Source: Symbioplanes lichenis
GTDB lineage: Bacteria; Actinomycetota; Actinomycetes; Mycobacteriales; Micromonosporaceae
NCBI RefSeq assembly: GCF_030709675.1
Contig: NZ_JAUZQD010000030.1
Coordinates: forward strand, 1 to 50,981
Length of the DNA stretch: 50,981 nt
Direction of reading: 5' to 3'
Of this stretch, positions 7,312-15,921 are shown piece after piece. The notes under the pieces are model-generated. The model was not told where the DNA came from. It worked only from the letters and a program-made list of their open reading frames with translations, and did no database searches. How positions within the stretch are numbered: position 1 is the first letter of the stretch; each line of letters starts with the position of its first letter. A program made the position numbers and the translations under genes.

Positions 7312-7773
7312 ATGGCCAGAGAGTGCACCCATCAAGCACAGGCTGCCGGAGCTTACCTCTTGCAACTCCTCAGGGATGACGTCCGATACAGAGCACGGTG
7401 GCGCTGCGGCACCGACCGTCATGGCCACGGCGACGTCAACCAGGCCGCCGTGGCCGGAGTGATCCAGGAGTATCTGTGGGATGCGGGCGAACGATCGGAG
7501 ACGGATACCGCGCTGCGCAGACGACTCAAAGACCGGGTCTCCCGAGCCCTCACGGGAGCTTCCCTTTCGGCCGAGACACTGCGCTGGTTCGTCAAGGCCT
7601 TCACTATGACTGATCACGACGCGGCGGCACTCTGGGCATTGCTGGAAGGCCGGGAAGCCGCCACAGAGGGCGTCTCTCACACGTTGTCACGTCACAGGGA
7701 AATGGTGTCGAGGCAGCGCCATCGCACGGTCACCTCGTCGAACGGTATCTGGTCGACCCCGACGGCTCCTTGA
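7312..7773 (+). CDS. Actinobacterial unknown protein, N-terminal part before a frameshift
   Basis: ATG 7312 has AGGAG six bases upstream, so it is preferred over the TTG at 7306 that directly abuts the same AGGAG. The 153-codon frame begins MARECTHQAQAAGAYLLQLL and contains LSAETLRWFVKAFTMTDHDAAALWALLEG, a helical segment, then SHTLSRHREMVSRQRHRTVT. After about 7731 the frame degenerates and stops at 7773. The next frame continues smoothly as LVERYLVDPDGSLRERRTHHTIRAV. I believe these are one protein of about 306 residues with one base missing near 7733. Function is unknown. It is divergent from the winged-helix/HEPN operon. Confidence 0.6.
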   Translation: MARECTHQAQAAGAYLLQLLRDDVRYRARWRCGTDRHGHGDVNQAAVAGVIQEYLWDAGERSETDTALRRRLKDRVSRALTGASLSAETLRWFVKAFTMTDHDAAALWALLEGREAATEGVSHTLSRHREMVSRQRHRTVTSSNGIWSTPTAP

Positions 7774-8231
7774 GGGAGAGACGTACACATCACACGATTC
7801 GGGCGGTGGAGGACGGGGTCGACGTATACATCTTCAATCATGAGCCGTATGCCGTGGAGATCGATGTCGAATACGGCGGCAACGTGGGCAGAACCCATCG
7901 GTACGGCGGCGGACTCACCGCGGTGGAGATTGAACTGACTGCCCCGTTGCGTAGTGGTGAGATCACGTCCTTCGAATACCGGACTGTCTTCCAGGAAGAC
8001 ACGACCACCGACGAAGTACGGAGGGCGGCGTTCGCGAGAGCCGAGCATGTCGACCTCGCGGTGCAGTTTGCGGGTTCCCGGCGGCCGCGCAAAGCCCGGT
8101 GGTGCGTCTGGGACGACCACTTGGCCGAACGGACACTCCGCGAATTCCCGATCAGTGTCCAGGGTTCTTACATCAGGCGGCACCTGCCCTTCATCGAGCA
8201 GACGGTCGTCGGATTCCGCTGGATCTGGTGA
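7770..8231 (+). CDS. Actinobacterial unknown protein, C-terminal part after a frameshift
   Basis: This frame is protein-like from about 7734, upstream of its first formal start (TTG 7770). The product is beta-rich: RRTHHTIRAVEDGVDVYIFN, YGGNVGRTHRYGGGLTAVEI, SFEYRTVFQE, AEHVDLAVQF, RWCVWDDHL and a terminal RRHLPFIEQTVVGFRWIW. I recall this ending (F.E.TVVGFRW.W) in a family of actinobacterial proteins of unknown function that also carry the helical N-terminus found here one frame away. The TTG-over-TGA overlap could allow a separate cistron, but there is no ribosome binding site. A single damaged gene is the simpler reading. Confidence 0.55.
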   Translation: MRERRTHHTIRAVEDGVDVYIFNHEPYAVEIDVEYGGNVGRTHRYGGGLTAVEIELTAPLRSGEITSFEYRTVFQEDTTTDEVRRAAFARAEHVDLAVQFAGSRRPRKARWCVWDDHLAERTLREFPISVQGSYIRRHLPFIEQTVVGFRWIW

Positions 8232-8384
8232 TGTGCGGAAGCTTCGCGGCGAAAACGCGTTGCCGCCCAGTGGGCGGGCGGGGTCGGGCCTCAGGGGTGA
8301 GTGGCGCCGGCTTACGATCACCCTCGATGGCTAGCGGTTGTCGATATCGTGTTGCCGGCTCCGACCTCGATGCAGGGTCCGGAA

Positions 8385-8790
8385 ATGGCACTCAAGCGGA
8401 TGGACCATGTCGTCATCCTGGTCGAGGACCTGGACGCGGTCGTCGAGCTGGGCCTGGAACTCGAAGGCCGCTTACCGGCCGAGGGCACCTGGGTGGAGAG
8501 CGTCATCGGCGTGCGCGGCGTCCGGCAGGAGGCGCCATGCTGCGCACATCCGACAGGCACGGCCGGCTCGAGCTGGTGGAGTTCCATGCGCCGGAGCCCG
8601 TACGCCCGGAGCCCGCCCCGCCAACACCCTGGGCATCCGCCGCATCATGTCGCCGTCGACGACGTGCTTTCCCGCCTGCGTTCCCACGGGGCCGAGCTGG
8701 TCGGCGAGGTCGCCCGCTACGAGAACGTCTACCGCCTCTGCTGCTTCCGCAGCCCCGAAGGGATCATCACCAACCTCGCTGAGGAGCTGA
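8385..8790 (+). pseudogene. Glyoxalase/VOC-fold gene broken by three single-base shifts
   Basis: The sequence starts MALKRMDHVVILVEDLDAVV, continues to GVRGVRQE, then moves one frame (near 8533) to AMLRTSDRHGRLELVEFHAPEP. It moves again (near 8621) to ANTLGIRRIM and again (near 8650) back to the first frame as VDDVLSRLRSHGAELVGEVARYENVYRLCCFRSPEGIITNLAEEL. Joined, these give a normal VOC-family protein of about 135 residues; such proteins are metal-dependent lyases, dioxygenases or resistance proteins. Each shift equals one missing base. The first frame has no stop near the expected end and runs into the convergent kinase gene. It is therefore decayed or mis-sequenced. Confidence 0.7.
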
Positions 8791-8824
8791 CCGCCCCGGC
8801 GCGTGAGGGCGGGCCGGAGCACGC

Positions 8825-9811
8825 TCAGGAGGCGCGGTGGCGGCCGCGCGGGGCGGGCTGCCACGAGGCGTCCGTGCGGGGCTCCGGCATCGCGACGCTG
8901 GTGGCGGCGTCGGCGGCTTGTTCGTCCCAGGGGGAGACGGTGGACGGGCGGGGCATGCGGGGGCCCAGGTCGGTCAGCGGCACGTAGACGCGGGCGTCGA
9001 CCGCCTCGGCCAGGAGGAGGGCGGCGACCAGGGCGGTCGGGCGTTCGGCGGGGTCCTTGTCGAGGCAGCGGGAGACCAGGTCGAGGACCTCGGGGGCCAG
9101 GCCGTCGATGGCCGGGAGGGGGTCCGGGTTGCCGTAGCGCTGGGCCTTGACCAGGGCGGTGTGCGTGGCGACGGTCCAGGGGATGCGGCCGGAGAGGCAG
9201 TGGTAGAGCAGGACGCCCAGGGCGTACATGTCGGCGGCCGGGGTGGCGGGGGCGCCCTCGAAGCGTTCCGGGGCGACGTAGGCGGGGGTGCCCATGACCG
9301 GGCCGTCCGGGTCGGGGTCGACGCTGCCCGCGGCGGCGGCGATGCCGAAGTCGAGGACCTTGGCGCCGGACGGGGTGAGCATGATGTTGGACGGCTTGAT
9401 GTCGCGGTGGACGACGTGCTGGGCGTGGGCGGCGGCGAGGGCCGCGGCGACCTCGGCGCAGACGCGGACGGCGATGCGCCAGTCGAGGGCGCCCGTCCGC
9501 AGGTGGGCGCTCAGGGTCTGCCCGTCGACGAGCTCCATGACGATGTACGGGACGTCGCGCCCCGGCTCGGGCGAGGTGCCGAAGTCGTGGACGCCGGCCA
9601 CGTTGGGGTGGGCGAGCCGGGCGGCGGAGCGGGCCTCGGCCCGGACCAGGTCGACGCCCTCGGTCGCGCCGAGGGTGCCCTCGACGGCCGGCGCCATGAT
9701 CTTGACGGCGACGGGGCGGTCGAGGACGCGGTCGTGGCCGCGCCAGACCTCGGCCATGCCGCCGATGCCGATGCGCTGCTCGAGCTGGTAACGCCCGCCC
9801 AGCATCCGCAT
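8825..9811 (-). CDS. Soluble Hanks-type Ser/Thr protein kinase
   Basis: The 328-residue product has the kinase domain at residues 8-270. It shows the glycine loop IGIGGMAEVW, the ATP Lys in VAVKIM (Lys37), catalytic VVHRDIKPSNIML, metal-binding VLDFGIA and activation-segment end GTPAYVAPE. All catalytic residues are present, so it should be active. The C-terminal 55 residues are Pro/Ser/Arg-rich with no membrane segment, unlike the PknB receptor type. ATG 9811 is preceded by GGGGGAGC. It stands alone, with a hairpin upstream separating it from the next gene and the broken VOC gene converging on its 3' end. Targets cannot be read from sequence. Confidence 0.92.
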   Translation of the reverse strand: MRMLGGRYQLEQRIGIGGMAEVWRGHDRVLDRPVAVKIMAPAVEGTLGATEGVDLVRAEARSAARLAHPNVAGVHDFGTSPEPGRDVPYIVMELVDGQTLSAHLRTGALDWRIAVRVCAEVAAALAAAHAQHVVHRDIKPSNIMLTPSGAKVLDFGIAAAAGSVDPDPDGPVMGTPAYVAPERFEGAPATPAADMYALGVLLYHCLSGRIPWTVATHTALVKAQRYGNPDPLPAIDGLAPEVLDLVSRCLDKDPAERPTALVAALLLAEAVDARVYVPLTDLGPRMPRPSTVSPWDEQAADAATSVAMPEPRTDASWQPAPRGRHRAS

Positions 9812-9972
9812 CGGTGCTCCCCCGCTGATCGTCCGTCCCTGGTAACCGGCTTGCTACCCGGCCTCCGGGCAGCACAAACGCGGGGCACTCCGGCGGGTGG
9901 CGGGCCCGGATCGAACGTCACAGTCAGTGATGCCGCCGTGGCAACATGCCGGAAACACGCGGACGGAACAAA

Positions 9973-10010
9973 CATGGCGGAACCCGTCCTTGTGGGAGGG
10001 TTCCGCCATG
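9973..10010 (-). terminator. Strong hairpin terminator
   Basis: A perfect 13-bp stem (CATGGCGGAACCC / GGGTTCCGCCATG) with a 12-base loop is followed on the minus strand by TTTGTT. It lies 120 bases past the stop of the beta-propeller gene (10133) and upstream of the kinase, so it most likely ends the propeller transcript. Nothing else is recognisable in the 9812-10132 gap. Confidence 0.8.
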
Positions 10011-10132
10011 GCGGGCCGCGCCGCACGGCCGCCGGTTGATGCCGGCGACCGCCCGCGACCGGGCGTTATGGGCAAGACGCTAGGCGCCGTTGATCACCGT
10101 ACGTCATCCGGGGCCGGGCCGGGTGACCCGGC

Positions 10133-11044
10133 TCATAGGACCTCGGTGCGCAGATCGTGGGCCCCGTCCGCCCGCGTGGCCTCGTAGTAGAGCCGCGTCC
10201 CGCCCGACGGCAGCGGCAGCACGCACAGGTAGCGCAGACCGTTCGGGGCGTGCGGGCTGCCGAGCGGCTCGCCCTCCTCCGCGGTCAGCTCGCCGAAGCT
10301 GCCGTCGGCCAGGCGGGCGCCCCGGGCCGTGCCCGTGCGCTCCTCCCAGTTCTCCCCGGCGGTCGCGCGGCCGTCGTACGACACGAGGATGGTGTCGCCG
10401 GTCACGGACACCGACGAGACGCGTACGCCGCGCGCGTCCCACTGCCCCGGACGGCCCGCGAGCGCCGTGCCGCGCCAGGTCCAGTGGATGCCGTCGGGGC
10501 TGGTCGCGTACTCGGTGGTCATGCGGTCCGCGTCGTCCCACGACTCGAGGGGGTGCACCGACGCCCAGAGGTGCCAGCCGTACTCGTCGTGGTGCAGCAC
10601 GGGGTCCTTGACCCCGACCGTGTCGTCGCCCGCGAGCACGGTGACGGCGGGCGCCGTGGCGAGCTCCGCCGGGGTGGCCGCGTCGAGCATGTCGACGCGC
10701 CAGTGCTTGGTGCCCGGCGTGGCGGCGCTCACGTAGAGCCGCCACCGGCCCTCCGGCGTGCGGACGAGCGCCGGCCGCTCGAGGGACTCGGCGCCGAAGC
10801 GCTCCTTGTCGACCTCGGCGACGGTCTCGAAGGTCACCCCGTCGGCGGACCGGGCGATCACGTTGGCGATGCCGCGCCCCTCCCCGATCGGCAGGCGCAG
10901 CCGGTAGGCGAGGTAGAAGTGACCGTCCGCGACGACCGCCGACGGCGCGCCGGCCCAGGCTCCCGGCTCGTCACCGGGCGGCTCCACCACCACCGTCGAC
11001 TCGTCCCAGCGGGGCAACGACAGCGTCTGAGTTCCGATGGACAA
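10133..11044 (-). CDS. Five-bladed beta-propeller glycosidase-like protein
   Basis: The 303-residue product has repeated blade motifs: GAPSAVVADGHFYLAYR, RPALVRTPEGRWRLYVSA, GVKDPVLHHDEYGWHLWASV, TEYATSPDGIHWTW and GLRYLCVLPLPSGGTRLYYEA. This architecture is typical of the GH43/GH32/GH130-like superfamily. No signal peptide is present, so it would act in the cytoplasm, perhaps on a sugar phosphate or oligosaccharide, or be a non-catalytic relative. The start is a TTG at 11044 with GGAG seven bases upstream; it gives MSIGTQTLSLPRWD. The gene is monocistronic, with a hairpin downstream. Confidence 0.7.
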   Translation of the reverse strand: MSIGTQTLSLPRWDESTVVVEPPGDEPGAWAGAPSAVVADGHFYLAYRLRLPIGEGRGIANVIARSADGVTFETVAEVDKERFGAESLERPALVRTPEGRWRLYVSAATPGTKHWRVDMLDAATPAELATAPAVTVLAGDDTVGVKDPVLHHDEYGWHLWASVHPLESWDDADRMTTEYATSPDGIHWTWRGTALAGRPGQWDARGVRVSSVSVTGDTILVSYDGRATAGENWEERTGTARGARLADGSFGELTAEEGEPLGSPHAPNGLRYLCVLPLPSGGTRLYYEATRADGAHDLRTEVL

Positions 11045-11281
11045 GGCGGCTCCATTCCGTGGCTACGGCGACACGACGAAGGGTAGCTTCCAACATCTAT
11101 GGGGATGATAGGAATTCGCCCCCGCCGGCACCAGAAGACAACCACAAAGCAGATGTCGTAGCGGGGTGGTGGGTACAGACCGCCGCTCCCGCCGAGGTGC
11201 CCGGAGCGACTCCGCTGGCCGCTGGCGCGGCCAGAGCGCGGAGCCCCACCGGGCCACGTGCGTGATCCAAGCTCCCGAAGA

Positions 11282-12217
11282 TCAAACCCGTTTGGCGTGC
11301 CGGTCCACGGAGAGCCAGTCGTCGTAGGTCTCCCCGGTCACGTCCTGCAGCAGGGCGATGTCGTCGGCGAAGAGCGGCAGCAGCGCCTCCCGCTCGGCCG
11401 GCGTGGTGACCGGGCGCGTGCCGTTCTTGCGGTGCAGGAGCGTGAGGAGCGGACCCCGGGCGGCGAGCCGCAACGGTACGGGGAACCGGTGCCCGAAGGT
11501 GCCGCCCGCCCGCAGCAGCCCCCGCAGCACCCGGTTGAGCCCGTTGTCCTCGACGACGTGCCGGTTGACGTTCTCCTTGGGGATCTCGCGGAGCACGCCG
11601 GTCTCCACGCCCAGGAAGTCGCACACCCGGTCCAGCGTGGCGGCGGGGGCGTCCTTCAGCTCGCGGTAGCGCAGCAGCAGCACCTGCTCGCGCGGGAAGA
11701 CCTTGTAGAGATGCTGGACCTGCCGGCCGTAGAGCCCGAGGCTCACGTAGTGCCAGAAGTCGGCCCACCCCGCCGCCTTGCGCTGCTCCTCGGCCCGGCA
11801 GGCGGTGAGGAAGTCGGCCTCCGGCTCGAGCCCGGCGTTCCACAGGTGCGTCCAGTTGGAGTGAGCGCGGTCGACCGGGTCCCGGAGCAGGAGGATCAGC
11901 TTGGCGTCCGGGACGAGGGCGCGGATCCGGTCGTGGGAGCCGTGGTCGTACAGATAGAAGGGCGTCGCCTCGCCCCGCAGCGTGCCCACCGGCGCCGGAT
12001 CGAAGAGGGCCTCGTAGTCGGCGCGCCGCCACACGTGCTCCTGATAGGTCTGCACGTCACCGGGCCCACCCGTCGCCGGCGGCCGGCCGTCGGTGAGGAA
12101 GAACTTCGGCTCCTTCACCGCCGGCAGGAACAGCCCGGGATGCCGGACCAGGGCGGCGTGCAGGGCGGTGGTCCCGGCCTTGGGCACACCGGCGATCAGG
12201 AAATCGGGAAGCGGCAT
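11282..12217 (-). CDS. Sulfotransferase (PAPS-dependent)
   Basis: The 311-residue product begins MPLPDFLIAGVPKAGTTAL, the 5'-phosphosulfate-binding loop of sulfotransferases. It continues with KEPKFFL and AKLILLLRDPVDRAHSNW, the 3'-phosphate motif with its Arg and Ser. These residues are diagnostic of PAPS-using enzymes of the heparan-sulfate/Stf type. The acceptor is unknown; nearby polysaccharide genes make a carbohydrate acceptor plausible but unproven. ATG 12217 has GGAGA upstream (GAGGAGAGACC), better than the in-frame ATG 42 bases earlier. No PAPS synthesis genes are in the window. The 11045-11281 gap downstream shows nothing I can name. Confidence 0.9.
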   Translation of the reverse strand: MPLPDFLIAGVPKAGTTALHAALVRHPGLFLPAVKEPKFFLTDGRPPATGGPGDVQTYQEHVWRRADYEALFDPAPVGTLRGEATPFYLYDHGSHDRIRALVPDAKLILLLRDPVDRAHSNWTHLWNAGLEPEADFLTACRAEEQRKAAGWADFWHYVSLGLYGRQVQHLYKVFPREQVLLLRYRELKDAPAATLDRVCDFLGVETGVLREIPKENVNRHVVEDNGLNRVLRGLLRAGGTFGHRFPVPLRLAARGPLLTLLHRKNGTRPVTTPAEREALLPLFADDIALLQDVTGETYDDWLSVDRHAKRV

Positions 12218-12545
12218 GGTCTCTCCTCGATGTGCGGGCGGCACCCCATGAAGTGACACTTACCCTACAGATCAAGTAGGCAATCCCGCCTCGGGGCCGA
12301 CACGGGGGCCGGCCACGAAACCGTGCGGCCCGGACCACCGGGCGCACTGGGTCCACCAGCACGCGCGCGGACCGCTACACCGGCACGGGATGTCTCGCTC
12401 CTCCCAAGAACTACGTGCACGAACTCGGAACAGACGAACGCCGAGACCGCTTATTCGACCGAGAAGCATCACGCGTCCTGTCATCGATCCGACAGGCGAT
12501 GGCTCGCCATAGATTGGATCAACGCGGTACGCATACGGTTTCGGC
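12218..12545. other. Divergent spacer, nothing specific recognised
   Basis: These 328 bases between the sulfotransferase and the ROCO gene are less GC-rich than the surroundings and must hold promoters for both directions. I find no convincing -35/-10 pair, RNA hairpin or conserved peptide. Confidence 0.5.
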
Positions 12546-15500
12546 ATGGGAGGACCCAGCCGGAGGCCGAGGTTCAGAAGATTCATCATCATGCGGAAGC
12601 CGACCGGCGGGAGAACCAGCGGGGACGACAGGGACTGGCAACGGATACCTGACGGCTCGACGGTCCTGCCGGGAGCCGCGCAATGGTCGCCTGTCCGGCC
12701 GCCCGGAGTATTCAGCCTGGATGACATAGAGCGAGCCCGCCGCGACGGGTACCTGCGCTTCTCAGGGTCAGGACTCACATCGCTCCCGGCTGAGATCAGC
12801 CAGCTCGGTGACCTCGGGCGACTCTACCTCGTACACAACGAGCTCGTGGTGCTACCGCCCGGCATAGGTCACCTGGTGAACCTGACCGAGCTGGATGTCA
12901 GGAGCAACCGACTGAATACTTTGCCCGCTGAGATCGGAAGGCTGAGTTCGCTCGAGGAACTGTATCTGGACGACAATGCGATAACCACCCTCCCCGTCGA
13001 GATAGGGGACCTCGGCGAGCTGCGCAACCTCGACCTCGAAGGTAATAAACTCAGGAAGCTGCCGCCCGCTCTCTTCAAGTTGCGCAAGCTCGAACAGCTG
13101 GATCTCCGCAACAACGGTCTCACCGAACTGCCCGGCGAGATCGGCCGTCTCACCAATCTCCGACGGCTCTATCTGAGCCACAACGCCCTCAGCGAGATCC
13201 CGCCGGAGATCGGCCAGCTGACCAGGCTGGAGAAGCTGGAACTGGACCACAACCACATCTCCGCCCTGCCTCGCGAAATTATTCAGATTCTCACTCGGCC
13301 GATCACGTTCACGATGGAGAACAACCCTCTGCAGGAGCCCTATCCCGATCTCATAGCTCGCGGGTGGACAGCCGTGTCCGCGTACCTGAAAAGCCTGGAG
13401 GACGCGATCCCCCAGTACGAGGCCAAGGTCCTGGTCGTCGGCGAGGGCAACGTCGGCAAGACGTCACTCATCGCGTCTCTTCGCTCCGAGTCGTTCGTCG
13501 CGAATCGCGACACCACACACGGTCTGGAGATCCAGCCGCTCACCCTCCAGCATCCCGACCTCGAGGTGAAGATCACCGTTCGCACCTGGGATTTCGGTGG
13601 CCAGGAGGTCTATCGGATCACCCACCCCTTCTTCTTCAGCCGCCGCGCTCTCTACATCGTCGTGTGGAATCCCCGGGACGGGCAGGAGCAGAACGAGGTC
13701 GAGGCGTGGCTGCAGCGCATCCGCCTTCGCGTCGGGCTGGAAGCCCGAGCCGTCATCGTCTCGACACACGGCGACGAGCGCCATGCCGAGATCGACTACG
13801 AGCACCTCAAGCGGACCTTCCCCGGCATGCTCGCCGGCCATTTCACGATAGATAATCGGTCGGGTCGCGGCATTGATTCGCTTCGAGAGGCCATGGCCCG
13901 GGAGTCGGCAGCACTCCCGCAGATGGGCAGGATGCTCAGCCCGCGCTGGATATCGGCGCGTGACGAAATCCTGTCCCAGTACCGCGAGCGTCCCCAGATA
14001 TCCTTCGACCAGTTCGTCGAGACCTGCAGGTACCACGGCCTGGACACCGACGAGATCTCGACCCTGAGCGAGCTCATGCACGATCTCGGCCACATCATCC
14101 ACTACGGGGACTACGAGGGACTACGCGACATCGTGGTCCTCAATCCCGAGTGGCTGACCAAAGCCATCGGCTTCGTCCTGGAGGACGGACCGACCCGATC
14201 CTCGGCAGGCGTCCTGGCTCATCGGCGGCTGTACGAAATATGGAACGAAAAGATGCCTGAGGGCTACGAGACGCGGCACTACCCGTACTTCCTGAGACTC
14301 ATGGAGCAGTTCGACATCTGCTACCGGCTGAGCGAGGGGCCGGATCCGCTCAGCTTGGTGGCGCAATTGGTGCCGCATGCACGACCGCGCCTGCCATGGT
14401 CATTCGACACTCCGTTGTTTCCCGGCCTGCGACGCATCCGCGTGGTTTGCAAGCTGAACGAGCCCGCGCTGGGACTGGTCTCCTGGCTCACCGTGCGACA
14501 CCACCCCTCCTCCGTGGGCATGCACTGGCGCCGTGGAGTCTTCCTCCGGAATCCCATCTCCGCCTACGCTTCCGAGGCCCTCATCGAGCTGGACTCCGAT
14601 CGCCGGCTGCTGATCGAGGTCAGGGCCCCGTCGCCCGACATGTTCTTCAATGTCATCATCGACAGCGTTCAACTTCTTCTTCATCTACGCTGGCCGGGAC
14701 TCCACTACAGCCTGGTGATTCCGTGCCCCACTGCCGGGTGCACGGGTGAGTTCCCGCTCGACAATCTCCTGCGGAGACGACGGAACCAGCGCAGCAGGCG
14801 CGACTGCATGGAGTGTGACGGCGAATTCGACATCGCGGAGCTGCTCACCGGCTTCTCAGCAGTCGAGCCTGAACTTCACAGTGCCATCAACCGTCTTGTC
14901 TACCGCATCGACGACATGTCCCAAGCGGTAGAGAAGATCGAGGCCGGCGTTGACCGCATCGAGGTGCTCGCCACCGAAAGCACGCATTTCTTGCGCAGGG
15001 TGATCAAAACACTCTCCACGGAGGTCACCGACTGCCCCAGGATTTTCACGCTCGCTCCCCCGCCGCGCGCCTCGGTGCTCGACCGGCTACGCCTCACCAC
15101 CGACCTCGTCCTTCTCACGCTCTGGTGCGAGCACCCGGGCGAGTGGCACCCGTGGCACGAGGCGTCCTACGAGTTACGGCAGGAGAAGGAGTGGCTGGGA
15201 CACATCTCTCCCTACATCGACTTCCTCCTCAAGGCCCTGCGGCTCGTCGTACCGGTGACGGCGGCCGTTGCAGGCGTGGTGCTGCCCAAGCCGGACCTCG
15301 ATGACATCAACGCGGAACTTCAACTCATGAAAGTCGTGGCCGAGCGGTTGCCCGCGCAAGTCGACCGGCCGGAACGCGAAAGCGAGGTCACCGAGAACAA
15401 CTTGACCATGGCGGAGGGTGCCGCCTTACGGGCGTTTCGCGCTCTGCTGTTCCGGCAGGACCCGAGCCAGCACTTCGGGGGCCTCCGAAGGGTGCAGGCA

Positions 15501-15644
15501 CCTTCCGGCGAATTCCTGTGGGTCTGCCCACGCCACTACCAAGAGTATGACCCCGGCTTACCGACGGTCTTGGATCTTCGGCCGATGAGCGGAAACCACG
15601 ATCTTCACGGCCCACCCGAACTGAGCCCCGGCTCGTCGCACTGA
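12546..15644 (+). CDS. ROCO-family GTPase: LRR - Roc - COR with Cys cluster
   Basis: The 1032-residue product has about eight leucine-rich repeats of 23 residues (roughly residues 73-266; L-x-x-L-x-L-x-x-N-x-L-x-x-LP). Next is a Roc GTPase domain with P-loop GEGNVGKTSL near residue 299, switch II WDFGGQEVY near 347 and base-reading STHGD near 405. A COR-type dimerisation region follows. Around residues 726-756 CPTAGC...CMEC could bind zinc. A helical segment (SQAVEKIEAGVDRIEVL) and a final region ending SGEFLWVCPRHYQEYD come last. Bacterial ROCO proteins are nucleotide-switch scaffolds with few known roles. ATG 12546 or ATG 12591 is the start; neither has a clear ribosome binding site. Codon use is less GC-biased than the neighbours, suggesting acquisition. 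Confidence 0.9.
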   Translation: MGGPSRRPRFRRFIIMRKPTGGRTSGDDRDWQRIPDGSTVLPGAAQWSPVRPPGVFSLDDIERARRDGYLRFSGSGLTSLPAEISQLGDLGRLYLVHNELVVLPPGIGHLVNLTELDVRSNRLNTLPAEIGRLSSLEELYLDDNAITTLPVEIGDLGELRNLDLEGNKLRKLPPALFKLRKLEQLDLRNNGLTELPGEIGRLTNLRRLYLSHNALSEIPPEIGQLTRLEKLELDHNHISALPREIIQILTRPITFTMENNPLQEPYPDLIARGWTAVSAYLKSLEDAIPQYEAKVLVVGEGNVGKTSLIASLRSESFVANRDTTHGLEIQPLTLQHPDLEVKITVRTWDFGGQEVYRITHPFFFSRRALYIVVWNPRDGQEQNEVEAWLQRIRLRVGLEARAVIVSTHGDERHAEIDYEHLKRTFPGMLAGHFTIDNRSGRGIDSLREAMARESAALPQMGRMLSPRWISARDEILSQYRERPQISFDQFVETCRYHGLDTDEISTLSELMHDLGHIIHYGDYEGLRDIVVLNPEWLTKAIGFVLEDGPTRSSAGVLAHRRLYEIWNEKMPEGYETRHYPYFLRLMEQFDICYRLSEGPDPLSLVAQLVPHARPRLPWSFDTPLFPGLRRIRVVCKLNEPALGLVSWLTVRHHPSSVGMHWRRGVFLRNPISAYASEALIELDSDRRLLIEVRAPSPDMFFNVIIDSVQLLLHLRWPGLHYSLVIPCPTAGCTGEFPLDNLLRRRRNQRSRRDCMECDGEFDIAELLTGFSAVEPELHSAINRLVYRIDDMSQAVEKIEAGVDRIEVLATESTHFLRRVIKTLSTEVTDCPRIFTLAPPPRASVLDRLRLTTDLVLLTLWCEHPGEWHPWHEASYELRQEKEWLGHISPYIDFLLKALRLVVPVTAAVAGVVLPKPDLDDINAELQLMKVVAERLPAQVDRPERESEVTENNLTMAEGAALRAFRALLFRQDPSQHFGGLRRVQAPSGEFLWVCPRHYQEYDPGLPTVLDLRPMSGNHDLHGPPELSPGSSH

Positions 15645-15762
15645 TCGAGCTTCGTCGCCGGCCGCCGCCCTGCGCACCAGCAGCCCGGCGCCGTCGAAAC
15701 ATTTGCCGGCCGAGCCGAAGACCTCCCAGCGCCGGACCGGGCAATGACGGTAGATGCGTCCG

Positions 15763-15921
15763 TCAGCCGAGGAGGCGGCGCCACCAGGTGCGGCGGCGGA
15801 AGCGGGGGCAGCCGGCCGCGCCGCAGAAGGTGCACTCGCTGCCGGCGCGGTAGTGGTCGTGGGCCTGGCGCTCGTGGCCGCAGACACAGAGGGCTTCCGG
15901 GGCGGTCACGGGATCACGCAC
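15763..15921 (-). CDS. Small Cys/His protein, probable zinc binder
   Basis: A 52-codon gene from GTG 15921 (alternative GTG 15909) encodes CVCGHERQAHDHYRAGSEC followed by TFCGAAGCPRFRRRTWWRRLLG. The spacing C-x-C-G-H...H-x-H-Y...C-x2-C...C is one I recall in short actinobacterial proteins of unknown function, and would suit one or two zinc ions. An in-frame TGA 48 bases upstream limits the start to these GTGs. No ribosome binding site is evident. The Arg/Trp tail could bind nucleic acid or membrane. It converges on the ROCO gene. Confidence 0.6.
   Translation of the reverse strand: MRDPVTAPEALCVCGHERQAHDHYRAGSECTFCGAAGCPRFRRRTWWRRLLG

Noticed and set aside
12272..12778. Minus-strand ORF in the ROCO upstream region
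   Set aside because: No recognisable domain or ribosome binding site, and it overlaps the 5' end of the ROCO gene.
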